Below, in pieces: positions 52,720-64,000 of a stretch of DNA of 64,000 nt (positions are counted from its first letter, which is position 1; each line of letters begins with the position of its first letter). Under the pieces are notes generated by a model. That model ran no database searches. It was not told where the DNA came from and saw only the letters and a list, made by a program, of their open reading frames with translations. This DNA is from Lasiodiplodia sp. COLG20 (Eukaryota; Ascomycota; Dothideomycetes; Botryosphaeriales; Botryosphaeriaceae), in contig VNWV01000001.1 of NCBI GenBank assembly GCA_009801085.1, forward strand, positions 6,944,001-7,008,000, read 5' to 3'. Made by a program: the position numbers and the translations under genes.

Positions 52720-54066
52720 ATGCCGCCAACACCACCCCCACCCCCGCCGCCCGCCGACCTGCAGGAGCAGCAGCAGGAGCTCCTCGACTCCGCCACCCAC
52801 CCGCTCCCACGTTTCATCCTCTATGCGCAGACGCACCACAAGCCCGGCCCGGAGCCGCAGGAGCCGGTCTCGCTGCTGCCGCTACTCACGCACTGCACGG
52901 GCGTCACACACGTCATCATCGCGGCGATCCACCTGAACGACGGACCGGGCAACATCACACTGAACGACCACCGGCCCGACCACAGCCGGTTCGACACGCT
53001 ATGGGCTGAGGTGCTGCAGTTGCAGGAGGCGGGCGTGAAGGTCATGGGCATGCTGGGCGGCGCGGCGAAGGGGAGCTACTGGCGGCTGCAAGGGAGTGCG
53101 GAGGAGGTATGTCTTTCTCGTTCTTCCAGATGCGCAACCACACCACCATGGACATTCAGCTGACAAGACCACCTACAATTCTAGTTCGAGGCCTACTACA
53201 CCCCGCTCCGCGACCTAGTCCGCCGCCACAATCTCGACGGACTCGACCTCGACGTCGAAGAAGCCATCGAGCTTCCGACCATCCTGCGGCTGCTCACGCG
53301 ACTGCGCGCCGACTTCGGCCCCTCCTTCATCACGACGCTGGCGCCCGTGTCGACGGCACTGATCCCGGACATGCAGCTGCCGCCGTTCGAGTACGTGCCG
53401 CTCGATCCCTCGACGGGCGCGCCCACGGCCGGCGCCCCGCCGCTCACCATCCCCCGCAGCCTGCCGCACCTCAGCGGCTTCAACCACTTCGCCCTCGAGG
53501 CCGGCCACGGCGGGCTGGTCTCGTGGTACAACACGCAGTTCTACAACGGCTGGGGCGACGCCAGCAACCCGGCGCTGTGGGAGGCCATCGCCGCCGCCGG
53601 TTGGGCCCCGCGCAAGCTCGTGCTCGGCGTGCTGACGAACCAGTCCAATGGCGGTAGTGGCTACGTCGCGACGGGCGTGTTGGAGGCCGTGTTGCGGGAG
53701 CTGCGCGCGAAGTATCCCCCGCCGGCTGCGGCGACGCCGCAGGGGGTGAGCAGCGGTGCGAATAGGATATTTGCCGGCGTGATGGGGTGGGAGTACTTCA
53801 ATGCCGGGGGCACTGATGGGTTTAAGCCGTGGGAATGGGCGAAGCGGATTGGGCGTGCGGCGAGATCGTCCACGGTTGAACCTTGGGGCGCGCAGAGCGG
53901 AGGTGGGCTGGCGGGAGCGGGGGCGGGGGCGGAGCCGCCGGTGCCCTGGCCGGAGCAGGTCAAGCAGCTGATGGAGCTGGGGTTCGCAAGGCCGAATGCT
54001 GTGGCGGCTTTGAATGCGACGGATGGGAACGTGGAGATGGCGGCGGGGTTGCTGTTTGAGCAATAG
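52720..54066 (+). CDS. Cytosolic glycoside hydrolase family 18 protein fused to a UBA domain
   Basis: Two exons, 52720-53106 and 53185-54066, across a 78-nt intron (GAG|GTATGT .. TTCTAG); 422 residues. The N-terminus (MPPTPPPPPPPADLQEQQQE) is Pro/Gln-rich and has no signal peptide, so the protein should stay in the cytosol. The GH18 barrel is recognisable: HVIIAAIHLND, VLQLQEAGVKVMGMLGGAAK, and the catalytic strand LDGLDLDVEEA with D147, D150, D152 and the proton donor E154 all present; ITTLAPVSTAL, FNHFALEAGHGGLVSWYNTQ and MGWEYFNAG follow. The last 40 residues form a UBA-type helix bundle: VKQLMELGFARPNAVAALNA, then GNVEMAAGLLFEQ. UBA domains bind ubiquitin. GH18 enzymes cut chitin or the chitobiose core of N-glycans; a cytosolic, ubiquitin-linked version suggests N-glycan removal from misfolded proteins, but that is inference. 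Confidence 0.85.
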
Positions 54067-54426
54067 TAGTGGTGTGAATGGAGGCGTTATTTTTTCTTTA
54101 TTGTTCAAAGATACCATTAGAGTAAATAGCAATAGCAATATGCAATGAAAATATGAGGCATGACCAGATGAAATAGTTCCGGAGCGGCATGCTCTAAGTA
54201 GATTGTTTGAATTCATATAAATAAATGAGCAAGGCGCCGGTCTAAGCCTGCGTGCCAAAAACATGCGCGATTGAGCGCGGGGTATCTAATATAAACGTTG
54301 TGCTGCATGTATCTATTACCTAGCCTTACTGAGGCCTGGGCGGACCACACGACTTTTTGAACAGTGGGTGTTTGTTTCTCATCCAGTAGTCCCCCAATAT
54401 CTTTGACAGCAACTGGACTCAATCAA
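54067..54426. other. Convergent intergenic spacer
   Basis: 360 bp between the 3' ends of the GH18-UBA and CWC16-family genes, AT-rich, with AATAAA-like strings near 54220. No gene. Confidence 0.5.
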
Positions 54427-55572
54427 TCACTCGTCATCCGAGTCGTAAGCAACCAGTGCTAGTGTCTTCTTTTCGGAGGGAGCCTTGCCTTCCCGAAGCG
54501 GTGGCTCTTCCGGAGTCGTGTCGCGGCTGACGCTGTCTTTAGCATCATCTTCCATAGCAATGGCACGCTTCCTCTTGAGTCCAGCGATAGTTGGTGGTCC
54601 GATGCGAGTCTTCTCCGCTGAAAAGGGGTCCATTGCGGCTCTGGTGTTTCCTTTGAGCTTCTGCTGTAGCGTCTGCTTGCTGATTTCGGCAGCACGCTCA
54701 GCTTTCGTCTTGCCCTTAGTACTCTGCATCGACAACGTGTTACTCGGCGTGTCCTCTCCAAATAGCGGCCTTGAAGCGGCCTTCAATGCGGCAATGTCGA
54801 CATCTCCATCAGTCGAATCGCCGCCAAATTCAATGAGCTTCGCCCTCTGGCGGTCCTCCTCCCTCTCGTCGAGGATCTCCAAGCCAAGCCCGAACCTGTC
54901 CTGCAGCTCCTCCTTGACGCCCTCCTCCTTCTGCCGCTCCTTGCGCTGCTCCCTGAAAGGCTTCCTGAGCTTCTTGTTCGCGGCATACGGGTCTGCCCAG
55001 TCCTTCTCGCGCAGCCGGCGCAGCTCCTCAACGCGATTCTCCTCCCATGCCTTCTTCTCCTTCTCGCCCTTGCGCCCCTCCAGCGCCGCCATCGCATCGC
55101 CCTTTCGCCGCGCCCTCTCCTCAGGCGTCAAAATCTCCCTTTCACCCCCCTCCAACAGCCCCTCATAATACTCCCCCTCCACTTCCTCCGCACCCTCCTC
55201 CACCCTCCTCGCCTCTCCGTAATCCCTCCTCCGCCCACCGCTCTCGACCACGTACTCTGCCCGCCGCGGATCCGTCCGCACGACGATGCGCCCGCCGCAC
55301 GCCGCATGCTTGAGCGCAAACTCCCAGATGGGCGTCGAGTGGTAGGCGCCGACGCGCTTCTTCTCGGCGTTGAACCGCACGCCCTGGCCGATAATGGTCG
55401 GCGGCGCGCACGTGTCGCACCAGACCGCGAACGGCATCTCGAAGCGCACCACCAGCACGCCCTCGCTGCGCAGCTTGCGCGCGCGCGCGCCGAGGGGGTG
55501 CGAGGACGTGTTGAAGGTCGGCGCGTGCTCGGTCGACGGCGCGTAGTAGCGCCCCATGTTGAAGCCTTGCAT
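54427..55572 (-). CDS. CWC16 family splicing factor (YJU2B/CCDC130, Saf4-like)
   Basis: Single-exon gene of 381 residues; ATG at 55572. It starts MQGFNMGRYYAPSTEH and TFNTSSHPLGARARKL, the YJU2B/CCDC130 signature that separates it from YJU2 proper. Then VVRFEMPFAVWCDTC (Cys52, Cys55), IIGQGVRFNAEKKRVG, TPIWEFALKHAACGGRIVVR. In relatives the second half of the zinc site is C-x2-C; here it reads H-x2-C (His89, Cys92), which can still bind zinc. RTDPRRAEYVVESGGRRRDY ends the core. The C-terminal half is a long charged helix (EKEKKAWEENRVEELRRLRE) with basic KLKGNTRAA and GLKRKRA patches and ends VAYDSDDE. Members associate with the spliceosome at the catalytic steps or, for Saf4, promote U12- or specific U2-type splicing. 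Nuclear by inference. Confidence 0.9.
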   Translation of the reverse strand: MQGFNMGRYYAPSTEHAPTFNTSSHPLGARARKLRSEGVLVVRFEMPFAVWCDTCAPPTIIGQGVRFNAEKKRVGAYHSTPIWEFALKHAACGGRIVVRTDPRRAEYVVESGGRRRDYGEARRVEEGAEEVEGEYYEGLLEGGEREILTPEERARRKGDAMAALEGRKGEKEKKAWEENRVEELRRLREKDWADPYAANKKLRKPFREQRKERQKEEGVKEELQDRFGLGLEILDEREEDRQRAKLIEFGGDSTDGDVDIAALKAASRPLFGEDTPSNTLSMQSTKGKTKAERAAEISKQTLQQKLKGNTRAAMDPFSAEKTRIGPPTIAGLKRKRAIAMEDDAKDSVSRDTTPEEPPLREGKAPSEKKTLALVAYDSDDE

Positions 55573-56603
55573 GTTGGGCGGTGGCGGCTAGCGGCCGGCC
55601 GGCTGGCTGGCTGGCTGGCGGGTGGTGGGGTGGGTGGTGAGGCTTGGTGGCGGCGGCGGTGGTGGTTCGAGGTGTGAGGTGGGTGCGCGCGGCTGCCTTG
55701 GCCGTCTGTGGGAGATGCGGCTCTGCTTTGCGAGGTCTTGGTGGCGGGGACGGAGGCAATGTCGGGTTGTTTGCGGGCAGAGATGCTGGATGGTGCTTTT
55801 CGTGCCTGTTTGCTCGCCTTGCTTGTTGGCAGCGGTTGTCGGTGGTGTATCAGAAAGTTGTGGAGCAGAGGTTTGCGGCGACCCGAATGAAATCTGGGGT
55901 GCAGTTGCGTCAGCTGGACCCTGCGCCGAGGAATACCACACATCTTTCGCCCAATAATTAAAATGAAAAAGAAACGGCTTCCCACAGCGCCACTACAAAC
56001 CTTCAACATGGCCCAGAACCCACCTGTTGTCACGCCCGCCTCTAAAGGCTATCTCGTCTTCCATACGTGTTTTGCCATCCTCAACAAGCCTGTCTTCAGG
56101 CTGGCAAGCGCTCGGACTTTGTCATTATTAGACATGTAAATGAATTTCATTCGCATTATCTACGTCAGGACGATGGAAGCCAACCCAGTAGCTCGCAGGC
56201 AAATACGAGGGTATCGAGAAGCCGATAGGTCCCGACTCGAAGAGCTCCTTGCCGTACCGAACGATGTCCTCGGGGGCGGGGGTCCGCTGTGTCAGCTCGG
56301 AATCTGAAATTCTGCTCCTCATCACCTCTTATTAAAAGCCCCGCCTGAATGACAACAATCTAAAACGCAGAGTAAAAGCGCCACTTTTCTATGTTAGAGT
56401 ATTGAACAACACGCCCAATTTAATGTCTCTGATGATGCTCCCATCAGCGGACTTCAAGCACTCGTCTTCGCTCAGACCAGACTTCTCATAAACTGTGGGA
56501 GTTGCAGGTACAAGACAACATCACATGAGGAACCGTAGCTCCTTGAAGGATAAAAGATCTCAATTTATCTCAACTTTAGCCGGGTAACCGTTTCCCCTTC
56601 ATG
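55573..56603. other. Intergenic spacer with GGCT microsatellite
   Basis: 1.0 kb. A short (GGCT)n run near 55598-55617 lies just upstream of the CWC16-family start. Overlapping frames on both strands have no motif. A reverse 65-codon frame (56128-56325) was rejected. Confidence 0.45.
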
Positions 56604-59600
56604 CTAAAAAACGATGTCCCCCAAGTCTTCATCCAAATAGTCATCATGATGCATATCATCACTTTCTTGTTCTTGCTCCTCATCTTCTGTGCATTGATTG
56701 TCAGGCATCGTTTCGTCCTTATCACCAGTTTCATCGGGTTGTGGACGCTCCTCGGTCTCTTCCGTTCCATCAAGTCTTCGGCGGAAAGTGTGCTGTCTGC
56801 CGTCATTTTGTATGTTCTTTCCGTGGAACGTTGCGACGTGAGGATGACATTTGGCACAGGCGCAAAATTCCGGACAATCAATGCAGTCAAATACCGGACC
56901 ATAAACAGGCTAGTGAGCGGTGAGCATAGAGGATTACAAGGGTGGAATGGCTTGGGGAGAGTGGAGGACGAAATGTTGCCGCTTACATTTAGACAGATGT
57001 CGCAAAATTCACCGCTTGTTAGGGGGAGCCAGCGCACAGAAGGCACGCTATCGCAGAAACTGGTAGCATCCTCAAGCATCTTGGTGATATCATGGTCGGC
57101 ACCAAATCGATTCGCAAGCTCTAGTGGTGTGAGATTCTCTGGCTTCCGGGACTGGTCCGACATTTCCGATGACTCGCCATCTCGCACAGAGCCCAGGATG
57201 CACCGCAGTGAAGGATTGGCGCCGTGTTCGAGAAGCGTCCGAACGACACCAGCAAAGTCCAGCTTTTCCGATCGCATACCCTGACCTGGATATCCATCGC
57301 ATGGGCGCATGGCCCAGCATAACGGCGTCCACCCATCGCTATCTCCCTGATTGATGTATTGTGCCACTGCTCCCAGAGTGTCGGAGCCAAGCCGATCGAG
57401 AATAAACTTAGTTGCCTGAACGTTGCCCATCTGCGCCGCCCAATGGAGGCAGTTCTTACCCTCCTTGTCCGCGGCCATGAGGTCTCCTTTGTATGATAAC
57501 AAGATGGCTTGAAGATTCTCTATACCGTTCGCGGCCGCAAAGTGGAGTGGTAGGCGACCCGAATCAGGGTCGGCGAGTTGCACCGAGGCGCCTTGGTCAA
57601 GGAGGAAGTTCAATGTGCCCACGCCAGCGCCGAAGCACGCCGTAGATAGCGCCGTGTAGAATCGACTACCGCGCACCTTCTGATGGACCGGTGCTTGACT
57701 ATGGACGAGTATTCGCGCCATAGTGTCTATGATTGATGCGTGTTCGCTGCGATTCGCGCCCCATGGGAGTAACGCCGCCATTAGAGGAGTGCTGCGCAAG
57801 GTCTCAGGTATAGCCCGTTCAACGTCCGCCTTCTTGTTGATGAGAGCGCGAACGGCATCAATATTAGCTTTGAGGCAGGCGACTTGAAGTGGACTGTTTC
57901 GTTTTGAGGGAATCATATCGACTTCTATATCTTCCTGGGCGAGGAGGAGGGAGAGGATTGCAGTATCTTTTTGGTAGGCTGCCCTGTGTAGAGCAGTCGC
58001 TCCCCTCTTATCAGTTGCGTTGAGGTCGGCACCGGCTTTGATGAGAATACGGACGTGCTCAATCGTTCCCAGATTGACCGCATCGTGGAGCGCCGTTTGT
58101 CCATTGCTGCCGACAACATTGATGTCTAAGACCTTGCGGAACTCAAGGAGGATTTGTAAAATGTCAGTTGATTTCTGCTTGACAGCTAAATGCAGAAGGG
58201 GCAAGCCATCGAAAACAACGTCTAGCCTAGCACCGCAATCAGCAAGGAGCCGCACAATTGTGGCGTTGGGAGTGAAGCTGATGGCATCGCAAATAGGAGG
58301 CCATCCATAGCAGTCTTTGTGGTCAACATTTGTCGCATACTCGGTCCCTAAAAAAGCTCTTTAGTATTGATACCAATTGGGTCAAAGAACTGAAATACCT
58401 AGGCCCGCTCTTTCAACAAGCATCTTTACGATCTCTGCATCGCCTTTCGAACAGGCTTTGTTGATGATAGTATTGCCAGAAGTCGTTGGGAGATTGGGGT
58501 TCTCTCCAGCCTCGAGAAGCATCTGGAAAATCTTAGGTGATTGGATTGCAGTGAAAAGAAGAGGCTCCCTCGTTGATAACATAGGAACAACATTAAGCTT
58601 TGGCTGGCAGCTAAGCAAAACCTCAACCACTTCAGCATGCTCACCGCTAACGGCAAAGTATATCGCGTTTCGCATATAGTTGTCCAAGGCGTCAACATCA
58701 GCATCTCTATTGATCAGCCACCGCACAAAATCCAGCTTTCCTAATTCTGAGGCCAGCATAAGAGCTGTTGTTCCAGAGCTGTCCGATAAGTTGATGTCAA
58801 TTGATCGGGTTCCATTGAATAACACATCGGCGATGCTAATCATGGTATCGGTGTTGTAGCTCGAACAGACCATCTCGTTCATCAGTGGCGGCCGTAGGCG
58901 TTCGTGGTTGGGATCGCTGTCGTGATGGAGTAATGCGAGAACGCATTCAATGTTGGCTGACTTGACAACAGCAAACCACAGGGGTGTATCCATACCGTAC
59001 GGGCCGAGTAAGTTGGGATCAGCACCGCCTTCCAGAAGTGCCTGTACTGTTTGTGGAAAAGCATTGGAGCAAGCATCTATGAGAGGACTTCGTCCGTTCC
59101 CAGTTTGAGGACTTGCGCCCCGAGCAAGCAGCTCATGCACAACGTGATGCTGCCCCACAGAAGCCGCATCATGTAGAGCGAGGCTTGTTATTTCTGCCTT
59201 CAGATAAGCTTCGTCATGCTTCAAGAAGGCACGAACAACGCCAAGGTGGCCCCATCTTGCGGAAACACAGAAATTAGTAACATTTTCCCTTCGCTCGACC
59301 GTGCTTGTTTCTGCAGCAAGGATAATGGTGGCCATCTCGGGGTGGCCAAGCGTGGCCGCCATGTGAAGTGGACTATTCCAGTAGGCCATACGATCCAAGC
59401 CGGCAGGGGGGCTGACACTTTTGCATTCTCTGAGTAGCATTTCGGTGAGTGTGGTCATGCCCAGCCACACTGCTGCCCAGATTATGAAGCGTGGCCACTG
59501 AAATTTATCCTCATCCACATTGAACATAGATACCACGCTCCGAGCTGCAATCAAAGCCGTGTCCTGATCTCCGGCCTGTACAGCTGTTCCAAGGACTTCC

Positions 59601-62600
59601 ATCCAGACCGATGCCGGAGGAATTCGTTCCTCCGCGCTCCTCAAAGCGCCAGTCGCTACACCGTTGGCGATAGCTGCGAATACGGTGTGCGATATCAAAG
59701 CTTCGTCTCGTGCGCTTACGGATTCATATGAAATTAGCCCAAACCTGACAAGGACCGGAATCGCTGATGTAGGTGGAGCCGGGGTTCGTGACAAGGTGTT
59801 GCTCATTGCCCAATAAACCTTTGCCCATAGAAGCGAGCACTCAGTGGTTAACTCATCATCGCAAAAACTCAGGATCGTTTCAGACATCCTTGGAGAACAT
59901 CGGATCAAGTGATATGGCAATGCTTGTACCACGTAAGAGGCTATCTCCTCACAGTCTGGGATGATCGGAGGGATTATCTTAGGTGACTGTTCCTGTTCGC
60001 TCATCTGAGACTGGTACTTCCAAAAAATAGAACCAAGTGCCTCAGCCGCGGTCGAGGATGTGAGATAGGCGAGACAGAATTGGGCAATTGTCTCGTGTGC
60101 CGTATGCCTGACATCATCCCAGATGTAATTCTCAGGCCCATCACATTCCTCCAGAAGGTCCCAGATTTCGCGGCGGATGGTCACCTGATCTTGGCCAAAG
60201 TCGACGAGCAGATGCAGCCAAGGCTCCGACATTATCTGTGTTTCTGTAGCATCCGCATCAGGCTGGTCATGCTCTGCCGTTCTCAGCTCATGTGTCTGTT
60301 CTCGATGGCGATGGCGCATGATGAACGTAAACTCCTGGTGGCTCAGTGGACGGTAGGTGCACAGAAGCCAGGTTAGGCCCCATCGAACACCATCGCGATC
60401 AGGCTCTGATTTGAGTATGTTGTTCAGGAATGCCGATTGCGTCTCCGAGCGGGCCAGGATCCCCAAACTTTGAGTGAATCGTGATAATGTTGCACGTGAA
60501 GGACTGCGAGGCCAGCCGGAATAGTTCTGAAGCATTTGAATCATGCTGGTGGATGTGGCCGGTTGCTGCGAAAACAGAGGACCTAAAAGCTCCTCGACTT
60601 TCATTCTTTCAATTCCCTTTGGGCAAAGGCGAGTCAGATCATCCATTGGATCCTCGAATCCACTATCGGTGTGGAACAATAAGTCATCCACATTGAGATT
60701 TTGCCATTTGCTCAGCTCCTTTAGCAGAGAATTGGGCTTCCGCGATGTTATTGCTAACTTCAGTCGAAAGCCCTCGTTTCCGCTGGCCAGTTCCGCGTAG
60801 TATTTCAGAAACTGTTTCCGGCTTTCCGATTTGCATTGATCGAAGTCGTGGAGTAGTAGGATCGACTCGTTGAAAGTCATGGCCCGGACGGCTTCGAAAA
60901 GGGAAAGGCAGGATTTCTCAGACCACCCAGCGCCTTTGTCACCCAAATGGTTAGCAAATATACACTTGGCCACTACAACCATCAATATGGAAACAAGGCC
61001 TGGATGAGTTCGCGCAGAATCAAGAGCCTATGGCGATCAAGGATGAAAAGCGAAGGCAGTAGTACTGACCCATGACGAATAGATCTTGAAACATCTTGAA
61101 TTCGGGGTTTATTGACCCCGTGATTTGGCCAGCGATCGACTGAATCAAAATAGAGGCCATCATGTCAGGAATCTCGTCTCGTAGAGGATCCTTTGAGTCA
61201 AAGGTGAATGATAGGACCCTCGCGTGGTCATACACATCCTTTTCTTGAAGCTCTTTTGCCCATGAAAGCAAGACTCGGTCGGCGAGATCATGCGTGGTGC
61301 GATAGGACGTTCCGTGGATGTATAGAATTTGGGGCCCGATGAAACTACTCCATTTCATGCGCACGGCAGTATCTAGCCCAGCCTGAAGAGTCTGATCTTG
61401 TTGGCAATCTCGTCGACAGAGGCGGTGAGGGGCCGAAAGAGCGAGGAGAGTCTGCTCAATTGGCAGCCAGACGGGGTGAGAAACCGAATCTGGAAATGAA
61501 TCTACGTGTTAACTCGGGATCGAGTGTCTAGACACTGAGATGCCTACGTTGAAAATTGTAGATGAGGTATTGAGGGAGCGCGAGGAACCTCTTCGCAAAT
61601 TCTTCTGAGGGTTGTTCTTGGATAGCTACCTCGGATGGGATTCCTAAGGTAGCAGTGAACGATGTGAAGATCTGTATCAAAAATAAGTCAATCAATGCCA
61701 AGCTGGGGGTTTTGGAAAACTAAAGTTCCTACCATGTGTATTTTTCCGGCAAGACTTTTGTTTGCGTAGAGACTGATTGTCCGGCAGCGCAAAGTGATCT
61801 TGGAATTGACGAATCTTGTGGTCGCCTGTAGTGCGCATTGGGCAAGGTTTTCGATGGCGTCAAGAGTGATAAGTTGGGAGAGACCCTCTTTCATTCCAGA
61901 TAGGAATTCCCAAAGAATTGTTTTCATTTCTTGGAGCCCTGCACTCCGTAACGGACAACCAGAGAAAACCTAAGGCTCTGTGTAAGGATACAATGAATGT
62001 AACAAAGAGGTAGATGAGATAGGCTTACGATCCGCGCTGTATTCCAGAAAATCCTCGATAATGCATCTTGGGATCTTGCTGCACGTGAAAGAGCCTAGGA
62101 ATTGTAATTACGTAAGTATCAGTCCTTCTACAAACATATTATATCTTACCGTTTCCACCACCAAGGCGCCAACATCATACGCTACAAAGACAATGGCCTG
62201 TCGTGCATTCTGCAATAGTTTTAGCTATATGCAATTCCAACTTTTTACAGTGCTAGCTGACTTACGATCATACCCAGACCTTCTTTCATCAACCCACACA
62301 GGAGGCGGTCTGCTTCCTCTTCAAGCAATTCCTGTGTGAGGTCTCCAACAAGCAATCTCGACAGGTGGAACTTGAAGATGAACTCCTTCTTTTTCGGAAT
62401 ATTTCCATCGGGAAATAGATCTTCAAGAGTATAGATTTCTTCATCTGGGCATAGGGCTGTGACATGGACCACACTGTCCAAGATACTGGTGGTAAGCGCT
62501 CTGACCAGTTGGAAGATTCGGGAGAGATATCAGAAGCTGGATTCAGAACCCGAACTAACCTAACTTCTGGCAAGCTTTCGTCCTGGTATCCACTTTCCGT

Positions 62601-62786
62601 CTCAATTTTGCTCCTCAGGAAAAGGCCCTTGGTGGGAGATTCGACCGCGTTGGCGGCAGCTGTGTTATCTAGCACCACATTTGGCTGATCACTGAGGAGT
62701 ATAGTTTGCACATCCCCCATTACCCCATCTGCCGGCTTGTCCTGGCCGCTTTCATCGAATTCCTCTTGCTGAGAACATTGTGACAT
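56604..62786 (-). CDS. Giant STAND-like receptor: degenerate hydrolase - degenerate NTPase - ankyrin array - ZZ zinc finger
   Basis: Ten exons: 62560-62786, 62266-62485, 62150-62209, 62029-62094, 61733-61969, 61548-61671, 61077-61489, 58399-61027, 56987-58347, 56604-56909; about 1,880 residues from MSQCSQQEEFDESG. Part 1 (about 80-270) resembles the SERAC1-like serine hydrolase module of fungal NLRs (QAIVFVAYDVGALVVETALS, RIVFSGCPLRSAG), but the nucleophile motif H-S-x-G-G reads Y-D-V-G-A. Part 2 (about 360-700) has the STAND NTPase layout: ILYIHGTSYRTTHDLADRVL where the P-loop should be, without GK[ST], and SILLLHDFDQC..LAITSRKP for Walker B/sensor. Part 3 (about 960-1760) is ankyrin repeats (SGTTALMLASELGKLDFVRW, NGQTALHDAVNLGTIEHVRI). 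Part 4 is a ZZ finger (CDIC, CIDC, CAKC pairs, about 1774-1800) completed only by splicing exon 9 to 10. The junction 61077/61027 uses a weak GTCATG donor and is uncertain. Likely role: intracellular recognition. Confidence 0.78.
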
Positions 62787-64000
62787 GATAAATCTACACC
62801 GTAAGAAGAATTTGGTATGGATTAAGCGGGCTGTGAGCGATAGGTGGGTGCGATTCTCGAAAGACTGAGGTAGGAACGATTCAAGAAAATTCGAGTTCAG
62901 AAACGATGGCGGCCGGCCAAAGTCGGCAGAAACAACTGACAATACAGTGAAGGCACACGAATAGCAAAGGGTGGCAAAAAAAAAAAAAAACAGCAATGGA
63001 TGTCACGACCGCTAGGTAATTGACTCAACCGCGGTGATCATGACTCAATTGACCTGTCTCAGCTGCTGCAGATGTCGATATACGGTCCGAAATGAGAGTG
63101 AGACAACATTAAAGTACGAGACTGACGTGGCTTTCTACTCTACTGCGTCTGCTGGCCAGCTCCGCAGTAAGCCATATGTGCGTCCTCTCCCCACGATCTC
63201 GCAGGTCTATTGGCGCCTGCAGACGCCATGGGAGCGTAATCCGCCACTACTACGTACCGAGACCCTGATTTAGGTATTTGGTAGCGAGCTGTGATGCAAT
63301 TCCCCGCTATCAGGGAGCACGGATACCTCAGCTATGGATGTGAGGCACGCAAGGGTCACTGTGGGCCGCGAATCTCGGTTCATATCGGAAGCGCGGACAG
63401 AGATTTATTTCAGCTCGCCCCACTTAGATCTGACATGCGTTTGTTCACCATCCATTCATTTGGTCTACAGTTGCTGAAGCCTGGGATATCCACAAATATA
63501 AGCTGAAGCGCACGCAGAGGATACTGCATCCGGCATTGAGTAGATTTGAAATATTCTGTGTAAATATAAAGAGGTTGTGCCGACTTCCGAAGCTTGTGGA
63601 GTAAACTACGGCTCAATAGTCCCAATCTCAGATCCCGGTAGCCATCATGCTAAGTAGGCAGGTCGGAGAGTGTCAGCAGCGCCACGTCCAAAAACTCCGT
63701 ATCATTCCGGTATCAGGCATAAGTATTGTTGGTGGGAAATCCGGCGGGTTGATGAAAATCTTGCCGTTTCTGTAGCAACACCCTGACAAACCCTCTTCAA
63801 ATTAGACACGTAGAGTGGGTTGGCCGACACGTGTGTTTTACGGGGCGCATGACGAGCAAGCCAACTGTCGATTCCCACATAGCGCCGAACTAACAATACT
63901 TATGCCGGGAACCATGTACCGCCCATGCAGCTTCAGCCGCATGCATATATTACCACGTCAGTTAGCACATAAGATGATCTGTTTTATGTCCGCATGACTA
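62787..64000. other. Intergenic, upstream of the STAND-like gene
   Basis: 1.2 kb with an A14 tract near 62977. No frame with a recognisable motif; the reverse frame extending upstream of 62786 probably is leader. No element copies seen. Confidence 0.45.

Noticed and set aside
55622..55957. Overlapping Gly/Cys/Trp-rich forward frames upstream of the CWC16-family gene
   Set aside because: Low-complexity translation of the GGCT/GGTG-rich leader; no conserved features.
56128..56325. Reverse ATG frame of 65 codons
   Set aside because: Contains a plausible-looking stretch (GPIGFSIPSYLPASYW) but no partner exon or domain could be found; may be a relic.

Overview
This is a eukaryotic window that reads as the nuclear genome of a filamentous ascomycete (Pezizomycotina). 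Evidence: short 45-80 nt introns with GT..CTAAC..AG signals, a HET-domain gene, the carbon-repression gene creC, a GPI-anchored phospholipase B, a family 92 mannosidase and a STAND/ankyrin receptor-like gene. A Dothideomycete is my best guess, but the class cannot be fixed without a search. About 24 protein genes were resolved, most by working out splice junctions by hand. No rRNA, convincing tRNA, CRISPR or virus was seen.

Layout. 0-12 kb: F-box protein (cut by the window edge), DPH2, phospholipase B, a phosphoglycerate-mutase-family protein and a SIS-domain sugar-phosphate isomerase-like protein, separated by long empty spacers. 12-17 kb: a two-helix membrane protein with a perfect 34-bp palindrome upstream, then a HET gene directly preceded by a decayed direct copy of its own 3' end. 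17-20 kb: two mitochondrial enzymes, branched-chain ketoacid dehydrogenase E1-alpha and COQ5, transcribed divergently from a 221-bp spacer. 20-26.7 kb: an accessory island holding an orphan gene, a cytosolic beta-trefoil lectin-like protein, a short basic ORF, a Lys-rich RING gene broken by two in-frame stops, and several copies of a small TA-flanked inverted-repeat element. 26.8-43 kb: an arrestin-like protein, GH92 mannosidase, a Cupin_5 protein, a Zds1-type polarity/PP2A regulator and the mitochondrial Rho GTPase GEM1. 43.5-55.6 kb: creC, an alpha-arrestin with PY motifs, an SLM1-type BAR/PH protein, a GH18 hydrolase fused to a UBA domain, and a CWC16/YJU2B splicing factor. 56.6-62.8 kb: a ten-exon gene for a protein of about 1,880 residues combining a degenerate serine-hydrolase-like domain, a degenerate STAND NTPase, a long ankyrin array and a terminal ZZ zinc finger.

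How they fit. Most genes are housekeeping and unrelated to their neighbours. The exceptions are the divergent mitochondrial pair, the creC/alpha-arrestin neighbourhood (both families act in ubiquitin-linked carbon catabolite control), and the self/non-self recognition type genes (HET, STAND-ankyrin). The small inverted-repeat family is dispersed from 21 kb to 52 kb. All exon borders are read by eye from splice signals and frame continuity; none is supported by transcripts here.
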